The notes: generated from the letters alone by a model not told the origin. Shown: positions 25,838 through 34,782, counted from the first letter of the stretch. The stretch: DNA of 64,000 nt from Silicimonas sp963779765 (GCA_963779765.1 CAVZZP010000001.1:806001-870000); one strand, 5' to 3'. Made by a program: numbers and translations.

Positions 25838-26956
25838 ATGAAGATCGGTTGCCCGAGAGAGATCAAACCGCAGGAGTTCAGGGTGGGCATGACCCCCTCG
25901 ACCGCGGGCGAGGCTGTGCGTCACGGTCATGTCGTCCTGATCGAAACCGGGGCCGGAGTGGGTGCCGGCTTCGACGACGCCGACTACGTCGCACAAGGAG
26001 CCACAATCGCGGGCGACGCGGCGCAGGTCTTCGCCGAAGCCGACATGATCGTGAAGGTCAAGGAACCGCAGGCTGTCGAGCGGGCGATGCTGCGCGAGGG
26101 CCAGGTTCTGTTCACCTACCTCCACCTCGCCCCCGACCCGGAACAGACACGCGACCTCCTTGCTTCCGGTGCGACGTGCATTGCCTATGAGACAGTGACG
26201 GACGCCGGCGGCGGCCTGCCACTTCTGGCGCCGATGTCCGAGGTCGCGGGACGTCTCGCACCCCAGGTGGGCGCGTGGACGCTCCAGAAGGCCAACGGTG
26301 GACGCGGCGTGCTTCTGGGTGGCGTTCCAGGCGTCGGGCCGGCAGAAGTCGTGGTCATCGGTGGCGGCGTCGTCGGTACCAATGCCGCCCGTGTGGCGGC
26401 CGGAATGGGGGCCAACGTCACGGTTCTCGACCGCTCCCTGCCCCGCCTGCGCTACCTCGACGACGTCTTCTCGCGCGACTTCCGCAATCGCTTCGCCAGC
26501 GCCGCCGCAACCGCCGAACTGATCGCCACGGCGGACATGGTGATCGGCGCGGTGCTGATCCCCGGCGCCGCCGCCCCCAAGATCGTCAGCCGAGCGGACC
26601 TTTCGACGATGAAGCGCGGGGCCGCCATCGTCGACGTGGCCATCGACCAGGGCGGCTGCTTCGAGACCTCGAAAGCCACGACCCACGAGGACCCGATCTA
26701 CGAGGTCGACGGGGTCATGCACTATTGTGTTGCGAACATGCCGGGGGCTGTCGCGCGGACCTCGACCATCGCGCTGACCAACGCGACGATGCCCTTCCTT
26801 CTGGCGCTCGCCGACAAGGGGTGGCGCGCGGCCTGTTCGGACGACCCGCACCTTCGCGCGGGGCTGAATGTTCACGCCGGTTGCGTCACCTATGCTGCGG
26901 TCGGCACCGCCCTCGGCCTCGAGTCCATCTCGCCCGAAGAGGCCATCCGGATGTGA
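25838..26956 (+). CDS. ald: Alanine dehydrogenase
   Basis: 372 residues, the usual length. MKIGCPREIKPQEFRVGMTP opens it. MIVKVKEPQ, LFTYLHLAPD (the catalytic histidine region), VVIGGGVVGTNAARVAAGMGA (the NAD Rossmann loop) and VDVAIDQGGCFETS follow. It converts L-alanine to pyruvate and ammonia with NAD. The divergent Lrp-type gene suggests alanine-inducible expression. The convergent mscL gene shares its terminator. Confidence 0.96.
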   Translation: MKIGCPREIKPQEFRVGMTPSTAGEAVRHGHVVLIETGAGVGAGFDDADYVAQGATIAGDAAQVFAEADMIVKVKEPQAVERAMLREGQVLFTYLHLAPDPEQTRDLLASGATCIAYETVTDAGGGLPLLAPMSEVAGRLAPQVGAWTLQKANGGRGVLLGGVPGVGPAEVVVIGGGVVGTNAARVAAGMGANVTVLDRSLPRLRYLDDVFSRDFRNRFASAAATAELIATADMVIGAVLIPGAAAPKIVSRADLSTMKRGAAIVDVAIDQGGCFETSKATTHEDPIYEVDGVMHYCVANMPGAVARTSTIALTNATMPFLLALADKGWRAACSDDPHLRAGLNVHAGCVTYAAVGTALGLESISPEEAIRM

Positions 26957-26986
26957 AAAGGCCCGCCGAACCGGCGAGCCTTTCTT
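26957..26986. terminator. Bidirectional terminator between ald and mscL
   Basis: AAAGGCCCGCCG (26957-26968) pairs with CGGCGAGCCTTT (26972-26983) with one mismatch and a three-base loop. A-rich on one side and T-rich on the other, it can work in both directions. Confidence 0.85.
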
Positions 26987-27001
26987 CGTGCTGCCGAAGC
27001 G

Positions 27002-27431
27002 TCAGGCGCGCAGGCGAAGCGCGTCCCGGATGTCGATCAGAAGGTCTTTCTCGGACGGGCCGGTATCGACCTCGGGCGCGACGTCGTCTGGCCTGACCGC
27101 CGAGCGCCTTCACGCGGTTCACCATCTTCACCAGCATGAAGACGACCCACGCGATGATGAGGAAGTTGATCACGGCGGTGAAGAACGATCCGTACGCAAA
27201 AACCGTGGCTCCCGCCTCGCGCGCCTGATCGAGGCTGGCATACTCGCCGTCGCCCATGGACCAGAACAAGTTGGTGAAGTCGACGCCGCCGGTGAAGAGA
27301 CCGATGATCGGGTTGATCAGGTCGTCGACCAGCGATGTCACGATTGCCGTGAACGCGGCACCGATGATGATGCCGACGGCCATGTCCATGACATTGCCCT
27401 TGGCGATGAAATCCTTGAATTCGTTTATCAT
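27002..27431 (-). pseudogene. mscL: Large-conductance mechanosensitive channel, frameshifted in the cytoplasmic tail
   Basis: MINEFKDFIAKGNVMDMAVG, then IIIGAAFTAIVTSLVDDLINP and IGLFTGGVDFTNL, is MscL TM1 with its gate. FAYGSFFTAVINFLIIAWVVF is TM2, followed by LVKMVNRVK. After residue about 110 the frame changes: the correct tail RPDDVAPEVDTGPSEKDLLI (then DIRDALRLRA and a stop at 27002) is one base off. The shift is near 27095. The pore part is intact, so this is probably a sequence error. MscL opens on membrane stretch and protects against osmotic down-shock. Confidence 0.9.
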
Positions 27432-27604
27432 GTTATCCCTCTAACGCTATCCCGCCGGCCTTCTCGACCGTGTGTGCTAGCGCTTAACACACTTTCAATG
27501 CGGCACAAAAACTATCCACAACGGCTATCGTTCACCAATGGGAAAATATTGCCCGACCACGCAGGGATGATGCGGCGCCAGATCGTCGGGCACCTAAAAC
27601 AGCA

Positions 27605-29998
27605 TCATCCGCGCAGCACACCCCCGGTAACCTTCCCTACCTTCTCGACTATCGCGCGTGCGACGCCGTCGATCTGGTCCTCGGTCAACGTCGCGGCGCG
27701 TGGTTGCATCCGCACCGTGATGGCAAGCGACTTCTTTCCGTCACCCAGACTGCCGCCCACGAACTCGTCGAAGACCCGCACCTCCTCGATCAACGCCTTG
27801 TCGGCGCCCTGAGCGGCGTTCACGACGTCGATCGCCTCCACCTTGGCGTCAAGGACGAAGGCGAAGTCGCGCTCCACCGCCTGGAGATCGCTGATCGCGA
27901 GCGCCCCTCTCGATACGCTTGCGTTCTTCGGCTCGGGGATCGCGGCAACGTGGACGCTGAAGCCGACAACCGGGCCCTTCACGTCAAGCGCGCGAAGGAC
28001 CTTTGGGTGCAGTTCTCCGAAGGCCGCAAGAACGATCTTGGGGCCAAGCGTGATGCGTGACGACCGCCCCGGATGCCACCAACCCTTGGCGCCGCGCGGA
28101 TACTGCACGCGCGCAGGGGCGCCCAGGGCCGACAGCACAGCCTCGGCATCGGCCTTCACGTCGTAGACGTCGACCGGTCGGCGAGAGCCGTGCGGGTCTT
28201 TCTGTGCGGTCGCTCCGACGCGAATACCCGTCAGAAGCATCTCCTGCTCGCCCGGCTCGCCGCCGTGGAAGATAGCGCCGACCTCGAAGAGCGAAAAATC
28301 CGCGAAGCCCCGCGCCTGGTTCCGCGCCGCCGCCTGCAACAGGCCCGGCAGCAGCGAAGGCCGCATGTGCGTCATCTCGGACGAGATCGGGTTGGCGACA
28401 CGCCTGCCCTCCGCCCCGCCAAACATCCCTGCCGCCGCCTCGCCAATGAAGCTGTAGGTCACGCATTCGTTGTAGCCGAGCGTCGCCGTCATCCGCCGCG
28501 CCATCTGCTCGCGCTTCTGCAGGGGCGTCAGGATCGGCTTCGGCACGCCGGTCGTCATGCGCGGCATCGGCTTCGGCTTCAGGTTGGTGAGCGACGCAAT
28601 GCGCGCCACCTCCTCCACCAGGTCCGCCTCGCCCTGCACGTCCGGCCGCCAGGAGGGCGGCGTCGCCATGTCGCCGTCGAGCGTGAAGCCGAGGCGTTCC
28701 AGCGTTGCGCGCTGTTCTTCCGCCGCGATGTCCATGCCGACGAGCGAGGAACATCGCGCAGTGTCGAGCCGATAGGCCCGCGTCGTGTCCGGCGCCGCGC
28801 CAGCCTCGACCACCTCGGAGGCCTCGCCGCCGCACAACTCGAGGATCATCCGCGTCGCCGCTTCCAGCCCCGGACGGGTGAAGGCCGGGTCCACACCGCG
28901 TTCGAAGCGATAGCGCGCGTCGGAGTTGATCTTCAGAGCGCGGCCGGTATTGGCGATGCTCACCGGGTCCCAGTAGGCGCTTTCGAGGAACACGTTCACC
29001 GTCTCCTCGGTCACTCCGGAGTCCTCGCCGCCCATGACCCCTGCGATGCTTTCGGGCGCACGGTCGTCCGAGATAACGATCATCCCCGGCTCGAAGCGAT
29101 AGGTCTTCTCGTCGAGCGCCAGCAACTCCTCGCCACCCGTGGCGCGATGGACGCGCAGGTCGCCCTGCACCTTGTCGGCGTCGAAGACGTGCAGCGGGCG
29201 GTTGCGGTCGTAGGTGAAGAAGTTGGTGATGTCGACGAGCGCCGAGATGGGGCGGAGGCCGATGGCGCGCAGCCGCTTCTGGAGCCATTCAGGAGACGGC
29301 CCGTTCGTCACGCCCCGGATCACGCGGCCGGTGAAATGCGGCGCGCCGTCCAGCGTGTCGGCGTCGATGGTCACGCCGATGGGGCTCGGGAAGCTGCCCT
29401 GCACCGGCTCGATCGGCCGGTCGATCTTGGTGCCGATCCCGCGCGCCGCGAGGTCGCGAGCGATACCCTCGACGCCGAGCGCGTCGGGTCGATTCGGCGT
29501 GATGGCGATCTCGATCACCGGATCCACCGCCTCGGGACGGTTCTTCGCCAGCCAGTCGACGAAGCGCTCGCCGACCTCGCCCGAGGGCAGTTCGATGATG
29601 CCGTCATGCTCGTCGCTGAGTTCCAGCTCGCGCTCCGATGCCATCATGCCGTGGCTCTCGACGCCCCGGATCTTGCCGACGGACAGCGTCACGTCGATGC
29701 CGGGGACATAGTCACCCGGCTTGCAGACGACGACGGTGATCCCCTCGCGCGCGTTCGGCGCGCCGCAAATGATCTGCTTCTCGCCCTCGTCGGTCGCGAC
29801 CAAGCAAACGCGGAGCCGGTCGGCGTCCGGGTGCTGCTCGGCCTTCAGGACGCGGCCGAGGGTGAAGGACTTGAGCTTGTCGGCGGGGTTCTCGACGCCT
29901 TCCACCTCCAGCCCGAGGTCGGTCAGGGTCTCGGCGATCTCGTCCACGGAGGCAGTTGTGGCGAGATGCTCGTGGAGCCAGGAGATGGTGAATTTCAT
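27605..29998 (-). CDS. pheT: Phenylalanine--tRNA ligase beta subunit
   Basis: 797 residues. MKFTISWLHEHLATTASVDE starts it, and FTLGRVLKAEQHPDADRLRV leads the EMAP-type tRNA-binding domain. ITPNRPDALGVEGIARDLAA, the B3/B4 editing region (ALVDITNFFTYDRNRPLHVFD), the B5 domain and the C-terminal FDX-ACB domain (PAVERDFAFVLD-like, here AVERDFAFVLDAKVEA, ending SLAITVRMQPRAATLT) are present in order. It pairs with PheS as an alpha2-beta2 enzyme. Unusually, a small membrane-protein gene separates it from pheS; its ATG overlaps that gene's stop (ATGA). Confidence 0.97.
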   Translation of the reverse strand: MKFTISWLHEHLATTASVDEIAETLTDLGLEVEGVENPADKLKSFTLGRVLKAEQHPDADRLRVCLVATDEGEKQIICGAPNAREGITVVVCKPGDYVPGIDVTLSVGKIRGVESHGMMASERELELSDEHDGIIELPSGEVGERFVDWLAKNRPEAVDPVIEIAITPNRPDALGVEGIARDLAARGIGTKIDRPIEPVQGSFPSPIGVTIDADTLDGAPHFTGRVIRGVTNGPSPEWLQKRLRAIGLRPISALVDITNFFTYDRNRPLHVFDADKVQGDLRVHRATGGEELLALDEKTYRFEPGMIVISDDRAPESIAGVMGGEDSGVTEETVNVFLESAYWDPVSIANTGRALKINSDARYRFERGVDPAFTRPGLEAATRMILELCGGEASEVVEAGAAPDTTRAYRLDTARCSSLVGMDIAAEEQRATLERLGFTLDGDMATPPSWRPDVQGEADLVEEVARIASLTNLKPKPMPRMTTGVPKPILTPLQKREQMARRMTATLGYNECVTYSFIGEAAAGMFGGAEGRRVANPISSEMTHMRPSLLPGLLQAAARNQARGFADFSLFEVGAIFHGGEPGEQEMLLTGIRVGATAQKDPHGSRRPVDVYDVKADAEAVLSALGAPARVQYPRGAKGWWHPGRSSRITLGPKIVLAAFGELHPKVLRALDVKGPVVGFSVHVAAIPEPKNASVSRGALAISDLQAVERDFAFVLDAKVEAIDVVNAAQGADKALIEEVRVFDEFVGGSLGDGKKSLAITVRMQPRAATLTEDQIDGVARAIVEKVGKVTGGVLRG

Positions 29999-30258
29999 GT
30001 GTTTGAGCCCGCATTATTTAAAAGATTACCGACAATCTTTGCCGTCCAAATAAACGCGATGCCCAAGACAAGGGTATAAAACGAATACGCGGCCACGCCT
30101 TCAAGGGTGAACATATCATTCAATAATACGGTTCGAAGTGCCTCAGAGACTTTGAGGCCTTCAGACATGCCTCTGAAGACGGCCAATGCAATTGTCACGA
30201 TTGAATAAGCAAGCAGAAAGAAACCCAGAATGCGAACGACCTTTAGATAGTTTTTCAT
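29995..30258 (-). CDS. Small AT-rich membrane protein inserted between pheS and pheT
   Basis: 87 residues. Its ATG overlaps the pheS stop (TGATG) and its stop overlaps the pheT ATG (ATGA), so it is tightly coupled to both. Residues 9-29 (RILGFFLLAYSIVTIALAVF) and 55-78 (VAAYSFYTLVLGIAFIWTAK) are membrane spans joined by a polar loop; the C-terminus NLLNNAGSNT is short and polar. The gene is markedly poorer in G+C than pheS and pheT, with codons such as ATA, TTT and AAT. I recognise no family. It is probably expressed with PheRS, but nothing in the sequence shows a role in tRNA charging. Confidence 0.75.
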   Translation of the reverse strand: MKNYLKVVRILGFFLLAYSIVTIALAVFRGMSEGLKVSEALRTVLLNDMFTLEGVAAYSFYTLVLGIAFIWTAKIVGNLLNNAGSNT

Positions 30259-31322
30259 CACAGACCCCCATGCAGCGTCGGCACCGACAACGCGCTGAAT
30301 CCGTAGTGCCTCAGCCACCGCAAATCGCTGTCGAAGAACGCACGCAAATCCGGAATGCCGTACTTCAGCATCGCCATCCGGTCGATGCCCATGCCGAAGG
30401 CGAAGCCCTGCCACTCGTTCGGATCAATCCCGCCCGCAGCCAGCACCTTCGGATGCACCATGCCCGACCCCAGGACCTCGAGCCAGCCGTCGCCCTCGCC
30501 GACCTTCACCGTGCCGCCTTCCCAGGAACACTGGATGTCGACCTCGGCCGAGGGTTCGGTGAAGGGGAAGTGCGAGGCGCGGAAACGGGTCTTCACCGTG
30601 GTGCCGAAGAAGGCCGAGAAGAACTCCTCCAGCACCCACTTCAGGTTCGCCATCGAGATGTCGCGGTCGATGGCCAGCCCTTCGACCTGGTGGAACATGG
30701 GCGTGTGGGTCTGGTCGTAGTCGGCGCGATAGACGCGGCCCGGGCAGATGATGCGCAGTGGCGCGCCGTGCTGCAGCATAGAGCGGATCTGGACCGGCGA
30801 TGTGTGGGTGCGGAGGACGTGGGGCGGGCGGTTGTCGCCCTCGGCGCGGCCCATGTAGAACGTGTCCATCTCGGTCCGCGCCGGGTGGTGGCCGGGGATG
30901 TTGAGCGCGTCGAAGTTGTGCCAGTCGTCCTCGATCTGCGGGCCCTCGGCGACGGCGAACCCCATGTCTGCGAGGATGGCGGTCACCTCTTCGGTGACCT
31001 GGCTGACGGGGTGGATCGTGCCCTGCGGACGCGGGCGGCCAGGCAAGGTCACGTCCAGCCACTCGGCCTGCAGGCGTTCGTCCAGCGCTGCGTCCTCGAG
31101 CGCGGACTTCTTCGCCGCGAGCGCTGAAGTGATCTCGTCCTTCAGGGCGTTCAGACGTGGGCCTTCGACCTGGCGTTCCTCGGGCGACATCCGGCCCAAC
31201 TCGCGCATGGCGAGACTGACCTCGCCCTTCTTGCCGACGGCGGCAAGGCGCAGTTCTTCCAAAGCGTTCTCGGTGCCGGCACCCGCGATCGCTGAAAGGT
31301 ACTTGGCGCGCAGATCGTCCAC
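30258..31322 (-). CDS. pheS: Phenylalanine--tRNA ligase alpha subunit
   Basis: 354 residues from a GTG at 31322 (VDDLRAKYLSAIAG), chosen because family members begin MDDLRAKY and a GGGGGT ribosome site precedes it; the longer open frame is not protein-like. LGKKGEVSL-type start, PRPQGTIHPVSQVTEEV, MGFAVAEGPQIEDDWHNFDAL, LRTHTSPVQIRSM, VYRADYDQTHTPMFHQVEGL and the ending GIDRMAMLKYGIPDLRAFFD are class II synthetase motifs of PheS. It is divergent from the GMC oxidoreductase gene. Confidence 0.96.
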   Translation of the reverse strand: MDDLRAKYLSAIAGAGTENALEELRLAAVGKKGEVSLAMRELGRMSPEERQVEGPRLNALKDEITSALAAKKSALEDAALDERLQAEWLDVTLPGRPRPQGTIHPVSQVTEEVTAILADMGFAVAEGPQIEDDWHNFDALNIPGHHPARTEMDTFYMGRAEGDNRPPHVLRTHTSPVQIRSMLQHGAPLRIICPGRVYRADYDQTHTPMFHQVEGLAIDRDISMANLKWVLEEFFSAFFGTTVKTRFRASHFPFTEPSAEVDIQCSWEGGTVKVGEGDGWLEVLGSGMVHPKVLAAGGIDPNEWQGFAFGMGIDRMAMLKYGIPDLRAFFDSDLRWLRHYGFSALSVPTLHGGL

Positions 31323-31454
31323 GGTCGGACCCCCATCGAAATGTCTGCGGTGCCTACCCCGGTAGGAGCTGTTTCGCAAGTCGGGGCTGGCGCGCAGGGA
31401 AGCCTTGTATACAGGCCCCACGTGACTAGGATCGGCGAAAAAGGCGCTCGGCAG

Positions 31455-32870
31455 ATGTTCAGCGAAATCGACCTGAAGTCAGCAGCGGCGACCCAGTGGG
31501 ACGTCGTGATCGCTGGATCGAGTTTCGCCTCAATGTTCTTCCTTCTGGGCCTTCCCCGCGACCTGCGTGTGCTGATCGTCGAAAAGGGCGGGATCGTCCC
31601 CTGGGAGCGTCAGGTGCTGAACGCAGAGCGTCCCGCGGAACCGATCCGTGTCGAGAACAGCTCCGACATGCCGAAGAGCTTTGTCGCGCACACGTTGTTC
31701 GGGGGAAACTCGAACTGCTGGTGGGGACAGACACCCCGTTTTCTTCCGAACGACTTTCGTCTCGCCTCGCTTTATGGCGTGGGAGAAGACTGGCCGATCG
31801 GATACGACGACCTCGAGCCCTATTATCTGGAAGTCGAGCGAGTGATGGAGATCGCGGGGGGCGGAACCGATCATCTCTCGCCCCGCTCCTCACCCTATCC
31901 GTTCCCGCCTCATGCTCTTTCACGCACCGATGAGGCCCTCGTGGCGCATGATCCCTCCATCTGGGTCCCGGTAGCGACCGCGCGGGCGAACGGCGGAAGC
32001 CGCGCACAATGCTGTGCAAACGGCATCTGCGAAATTTGTCCGATTGAGGCGAAGTTCACCGTTCCCAATAGCATCGACCGGTTCATGCGAGCAGGTGTGC
32101 ATGTGCTGACCGGGGTGGAGTGTCGTGCGATCGAAACGGAGGCTGGACACGCACGAACCATGCTCGTCCGCTCGAACAGGTCCGAAGCGCTTTTGACCGG
32201 TGCGACGTTCGCGCTCGCCACGAATGCCTTCTCCAATGCGACGATCCTCCTGCGGTCTGGGCTGGGGGGTCCCGCGACGGGCAGCTACCTGCATGAGCAG
32301 GCATCGGTTACGCTAGCGATAGATGTCGATCATCCCAACTGGTTCGGTGGATCGTCGATCACTCTGCACGGCTACGGAGCCTATGACGGTGATCACCGGA
32401 AAGACAGCGCGGCTGTCCTTGTCGAAAATTTCAACGCACCCAGCATTCTCCGCAACGAGAGAGGCCGATGGACCGAAAGGTTGCACATGAAACTCATTGC
32501 CGAGGATTTGCCACAGGCCGCCAACCGCGTGCGCCTGGATGACAACGAGGAAGGCTTTGCCGAGTGGATCGGTCATTCGAACTATGCGCGACGAGGTCTT
32601 GACCGCGCTGAAGCGATGCTGGCGCAAATGATCCCCTTCACGATCGAAGCAATACCAGGACGGTCGCATGCCACGTCGGAGGCGCACATCCAGGGCACGC
32701 ATCGCATGGGGACGGACCGTGAAACCTCTGTCATCGATGAAGGCATGCGGCTGCATGAGGTCAGCAATCTCCTTGTATTGGGCAGCGGGGCCTTTCCGTC
32801 CTGCTCGCCAGCCAACCCGACCCTGACGCTGTCGGCTCTTTCGCTTCGAGCGGGAAGGAGCGTCTCATGA
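31455..32870 (+). CDS. GMC-family FAD oxidoreductase (two-component dehydrogenase type)
   Basis: 471 residues from ATG 31455 (MFSEIDLKSAAATQWDVVIA); upstream in-frame ATGs cross the pheS promoter region. DVVIAGSSFASMFFLLGL is a somewhat unusual dinucleotide fold. FGGNSNCWWGQTPRFLPNDF is the GMC signature area. CCANGICEICPIEAKFT is a cysteine-rich loop, as in the large subunits of gluconate and fructose dehydrogenases. The C-terminal HRMG and GSGAFPSCSPANPTLTLSALS box binds FAD and carries the catalytic region. No signal peptide is visible. Its stop overlaps the next gene (ATGA), whose product could be its export-carrying small subunit. The substrate, a sugar or alcohol, is unknown. Confidence 0.8.
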   Translation: MFSEIDLKSAAATQWDVVIAGSSFASMFFLLGLPRDLRVLIVEKGGIVPWERQVLNAERPAEPIRVENSSDMPKSFVAHTLFGGNSNCWWGQTPRFLPNDFRLASLYGVGEDWPIGYDDLEPYYLEVERVMEIAGGGTDHLSPRSSPYPFPPHALSRTDEALVAHDPSIWVPVATARANGGSRAQCCANGICEICPIEAKFTVPNSIDRFMRAGVHVLTGVECRAIETEAGHARTMLVRSNRSEALLTGATFALATNAFSNATILLRSGLGGPATGSYLHEQASVTLAIDVDHPNWFGGSSITLHGYGAYDGDHRKDSAAVLVENFNAPSILRNERGRWTERLHMKLIAEDLPQAANRVRLDDNEEGFAEWIGHSNYARRGLDRAEAMLAQMIPFTIEAIPGRSHATSEAHIQGTHRMGTDRETSVIDEGMRLHEVSNLLVLGSGAFPSCSPANPTLTLSALSLRAGRSVS

Positions 32871-33235
32871 TGCGCGTGACCCGACGGGTACTCGTTCTTG
32901 GGACTTCCGCCGTCGCGATTGCCGCCGCGCTTTCGATCCGAGCGTTGCGCCCTGCTGAGATGCAGACCGTAGCTTTGGAGCCGGAACCGTTACTGTCCTT
33001 GGTTCGTCGTGAATTTGGTCCGAGTATAGCCGGCATGACGGGAGCCCGAAGCTTTGCCGAGGACCTCGCGGCGCGACCCGAGACTGAGATGCCCGAAGAT
33101 TTGGTCGTCATTGCGTTCATTCGTGCGACCACCGTCATTCGCGCGATGGAGACCGGAGACGACCTTGTCTACGTCGGGCTGGAAGAGCTTCACACATCGC
33201 CCTGCCGCAACACACTTAGCGTGAACTGGCTCTAG
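32867..33235 (+). CDS. Small exported protein, putative partner of the GMC oxidoreductase
   Basis: 122 residues. MMRVTRRVLVLGTSAVAIAA resembles a twin-arginine or Sec signal with a positively charged n-region. The mature part (LLSLVRREFGPSIAGMTGAR, then LEELHTSPCRNTLSVNWL) contains one cysteine near the C-terminus. Its ATG overlaps the GMC stop. In gluconate 2-dehydrogenase and similar enzymes a small Tat-signal subunit is made with the GMC flavoprotein and carries it across the membrane, so that role is inferred from position and signal and not from sequence similarity. It converges on the SGNH gene; the stop codons share a CTAG. Confidence 0.55.
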   Translation: MMRVTRRVLVLGTSAVAIAAALSIRALRPAEMQTVALEPEPLLSLVRREFGPSIAGMTGARSFAEDLAARPETEMPEDLVVIAFIRATTVIRAMETGDDLVYVGLEELHTSPCRNTLSVNWL

Positions 33236-33894
33236 CGGACTGGTCGCAGCGCGTTTGCAACAAGCGCGCCGATGCGTGCGGAACCTTCGCGGGACGGGTG
33301 AACCTTGTCGCTGTCATAGTATCGCGGATCGCCTGCGATGGCGTCCCGCATCGGCACGAAGGTCACTCGCGGGTCGGCTGCGGCTAGACTGTTCAGACGG
33401 CGGCCGAGTTCGGCCAGCTCGTCTGAGCATCCCGAGAAGCTTCCGCCGCCGCCACGGATGGAGCCGTAATACCCGACGATGATCACGCGAGCAGGGGCCA
33501 GACGGGCTATCAGCGCGGGGTAGTCCTGAGACGACAAACGGTCCAGCACTGCGCCACAGCCATCGCAGCCGCAGGTGTTTCTAAGATCGTTCGCCCCGCC
33601 GTTGATGACGACAGCGGCAAAGTCGCCCTCGCGGATCTGGCCGGGGATCGACAGGCCGACCGCGGCGCGGACGCCCGAGGCGCGCATGGTGGCGCCGGAC
33701 ACCGAGGCGTCGAGTACGGGCACTCCGATCCGTTTCTCGATGACATCGGCGACCGATGCGCCAGCGCCCCGGTTCCAGGCGAGGATCGAGTCGCCGATGA
33801 CAAGCACGTTTGCATTGCGGTCAGCCACTTCGGGCGCGAAGCCACATCCCGCGAGGGCGATGAGCAGCAAAAGGGAAAGACGCGCCCTATGCAT
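33232..33894 (-). CDS. SGNH/GDSL-type hydrolase lipoprotein
   Basis: 220 residues from ATG 33894. MHRARLSLLLLIALAGCGF is a lipoprotein signal with the lipobox LAGC. LVIGDSILAWNRG holds the nucleophile serine (block I), VINGGANDLRN is block III, and SDKVHPSREG gives the Asp-x-x-His pair (block V). The CGCDGCG cluster after block III is unusual. The protein should be a periplasmic esterase or acylhydrolase; the substrate is unknown. The start overlaps the stop of the VOC gene by eight bases. Confidence 0.85.
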   Translation of the reverse strand: MHRARLSLLLLIALAGCGFAPEVADRNANVLVIGDSILAWNRGAGASVADVIEKRIGVPVLDASVSGATMRASGVRAAVGLSIPGQIREGDFAAVVINGGANDLRNTCGCDGCGAVLDRLSSQDYPALIARLAPARVIIVGYYGSIRGGGGSFSGCSDELAELGRRLNSLAAADPRVTFVPMRDAIAGDPRYYDSDKVHPSREGSARIGALVANALRPVR

Positions 33895-34330
33895 GGGGAC
33901 CCGGCAGATCGGGGTGTTCTGGCGGACCCTTGATCTCGATCTTGTTGCCATCTGGGTCCCGGACATAAAAGGACGCCCCCATTCCACGCGCGCCGCCGTG
34001 CACCGCCTCACGCTCAATGACGATGGCATGCCGCGCGAGGTGATCCCGCAAAGCGTCGTGTGCGAATGGCGCGCAGGAGAGGCAGACATGGTCAACGTTG
34101 CGCCCGCCCGCGACTGGCGGCACCGCCCCGGCCGCGCCGGGGTGGGTCGTGTCCCAAAGCACTATTAGCGCCGAGCCGAACCAGACCTGCTCCATCCCGA
34201 GACCCGGATAGCTGAACCCCGGCCGGCAGTTGAGCACGCCTTCGTAGAAGGCAAGCGCACGAGGCATGTCGGTAACGAGGAACACGACATGGTCGATGCC
34301 GACCGGAAGAATGGGGTTGGTCTGATTCAC
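33887..34330 (-). CDS. VOC-family (glyoxalase/dioxygenase-fold) protein
   Basis: 147 residues from a GTG at 34330 with GAGGGAGG just upstream. ILPVGIDHVVFLVTDMPRAL, then AFYEGVLNCRPGFSYPGLGM, NVDHVCLSCAPFAHDALRDH and GASFYVRDPDGNKIEIKGPP form one VOC unit pair with the metal ligands His and Glu. The reaction is not predictable. The longer open frame upstream is a shadow of rplT. It is followed by the SGNH lipoprotein gene with an overlap, so the two are probably co-translated. Confidence 0.85.
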   Translation of the reverse strand: MNQTNPILPVGIDHVVFLVTDMPRALAFYEGVLNCRPGFSYPGLGMEQVWFGSALIVLWDTTHPGAAGAVPPVAGGRNVDHVCLSCAPFAHDALRDHLARHAIVIEREAVHGGARGMGASFYVRDPDGNKIEIKGPPEHPDLPGPHA

Positions 34331-34350
34331 GACAACCTCCCTCAACGACG

Positions 34351-34383
34351 AACGCCGCGCAACCCTCTCGGGTCCGCGGCGTC
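34351..34383 (-). terminator. Hairpin after rplT
   Basis: On the minus strand GACGCCGCG-GACCC-GAGA-GGGTTG-CGCGGCGTT forms a stem of at least nine pairs plus an inner ACCC/GGGT helix. It lies between the rplT stop and the VOC start. There is no T-run, so it may attenuate rather than end transcription. Confidence 0.5.
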
Positions 34384-34407
34384 CCTTAACAATCCCGATT
34401 CCGGACG

Positions 34408-34770
34408 TTACGCGAGCGCCGCCTTCGCCTGATCGACGATCGCGCCGAAAGCGGCCGGTTCGTGAACGGCGAGATCGGCGAGGACCTTGCGGTCGACCTC
34501 GATCCCGGCCAGCGCCAAGCCGTTGATGAACCGCGAATAGGTCAGTGTTTCGTCGTGGCCGCGGACGGCGGCGTTGATGCGCTGAATCCACAGGGCGCGG
34601 AAGTTGCGCTTGCGTACCTTCCGGTCGCGCGTGGCGTATTGGTTCGCTTTGTCGACCGCCTGGCGGGCGACCTTGAAGGTGTTCTTGCGGCGGCCATAAT
34701 AGCCTTTCGCGGCATCGGTGACCTTCTTGTGACGGGCGTGGGTGGTCGTGCCCCCTTTAACGCGTGACAT
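34408..34770 (-). CDS. rplT: 50S ribosomal protein L20
   Basis: 120 residues. MSRVKGGTTTHARHKKVTDA, GYYGRRKNTFKVARQAVDKA, RDRKVRKRNFRALWIQRINA and YSRFINGLALAGIEVDRKVL form the complete L20 sequence. It follows rpmI by 12 bp. L20 is needed for assembly of the large subunit and in many bacteria represses its own operon. The infC gene often found upstream is not in this place. Confidence 0.97.
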   Translation of the reverse strand: MSRVKGGTTTHARHKKVTDAAKGYYGRRKNTFKVARQAVDKANQYATRDRKVRKRNFRALWIQRINAAVRGHDETLTYSRFINGLALAGIEVDRKVLADLAVHEPAAFGAIVDQAKAALA

Positions 34771-34782
34771 GTGCGGGTCTCC

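Noticed and set aside
27540..27612. Terminator hairpin after pheT
   Set aside because: GGATGATGC...GCATCATCC and GCCCGAC...GTCGGGC inverted repeats exist but are far apart and interleave, and there is no T-run, so I did not call it.
28073..30079. 668-codon open frame on the plus strand
   Set aside because: Antisense shadow of pheT with biased composition and no recognisable motif.
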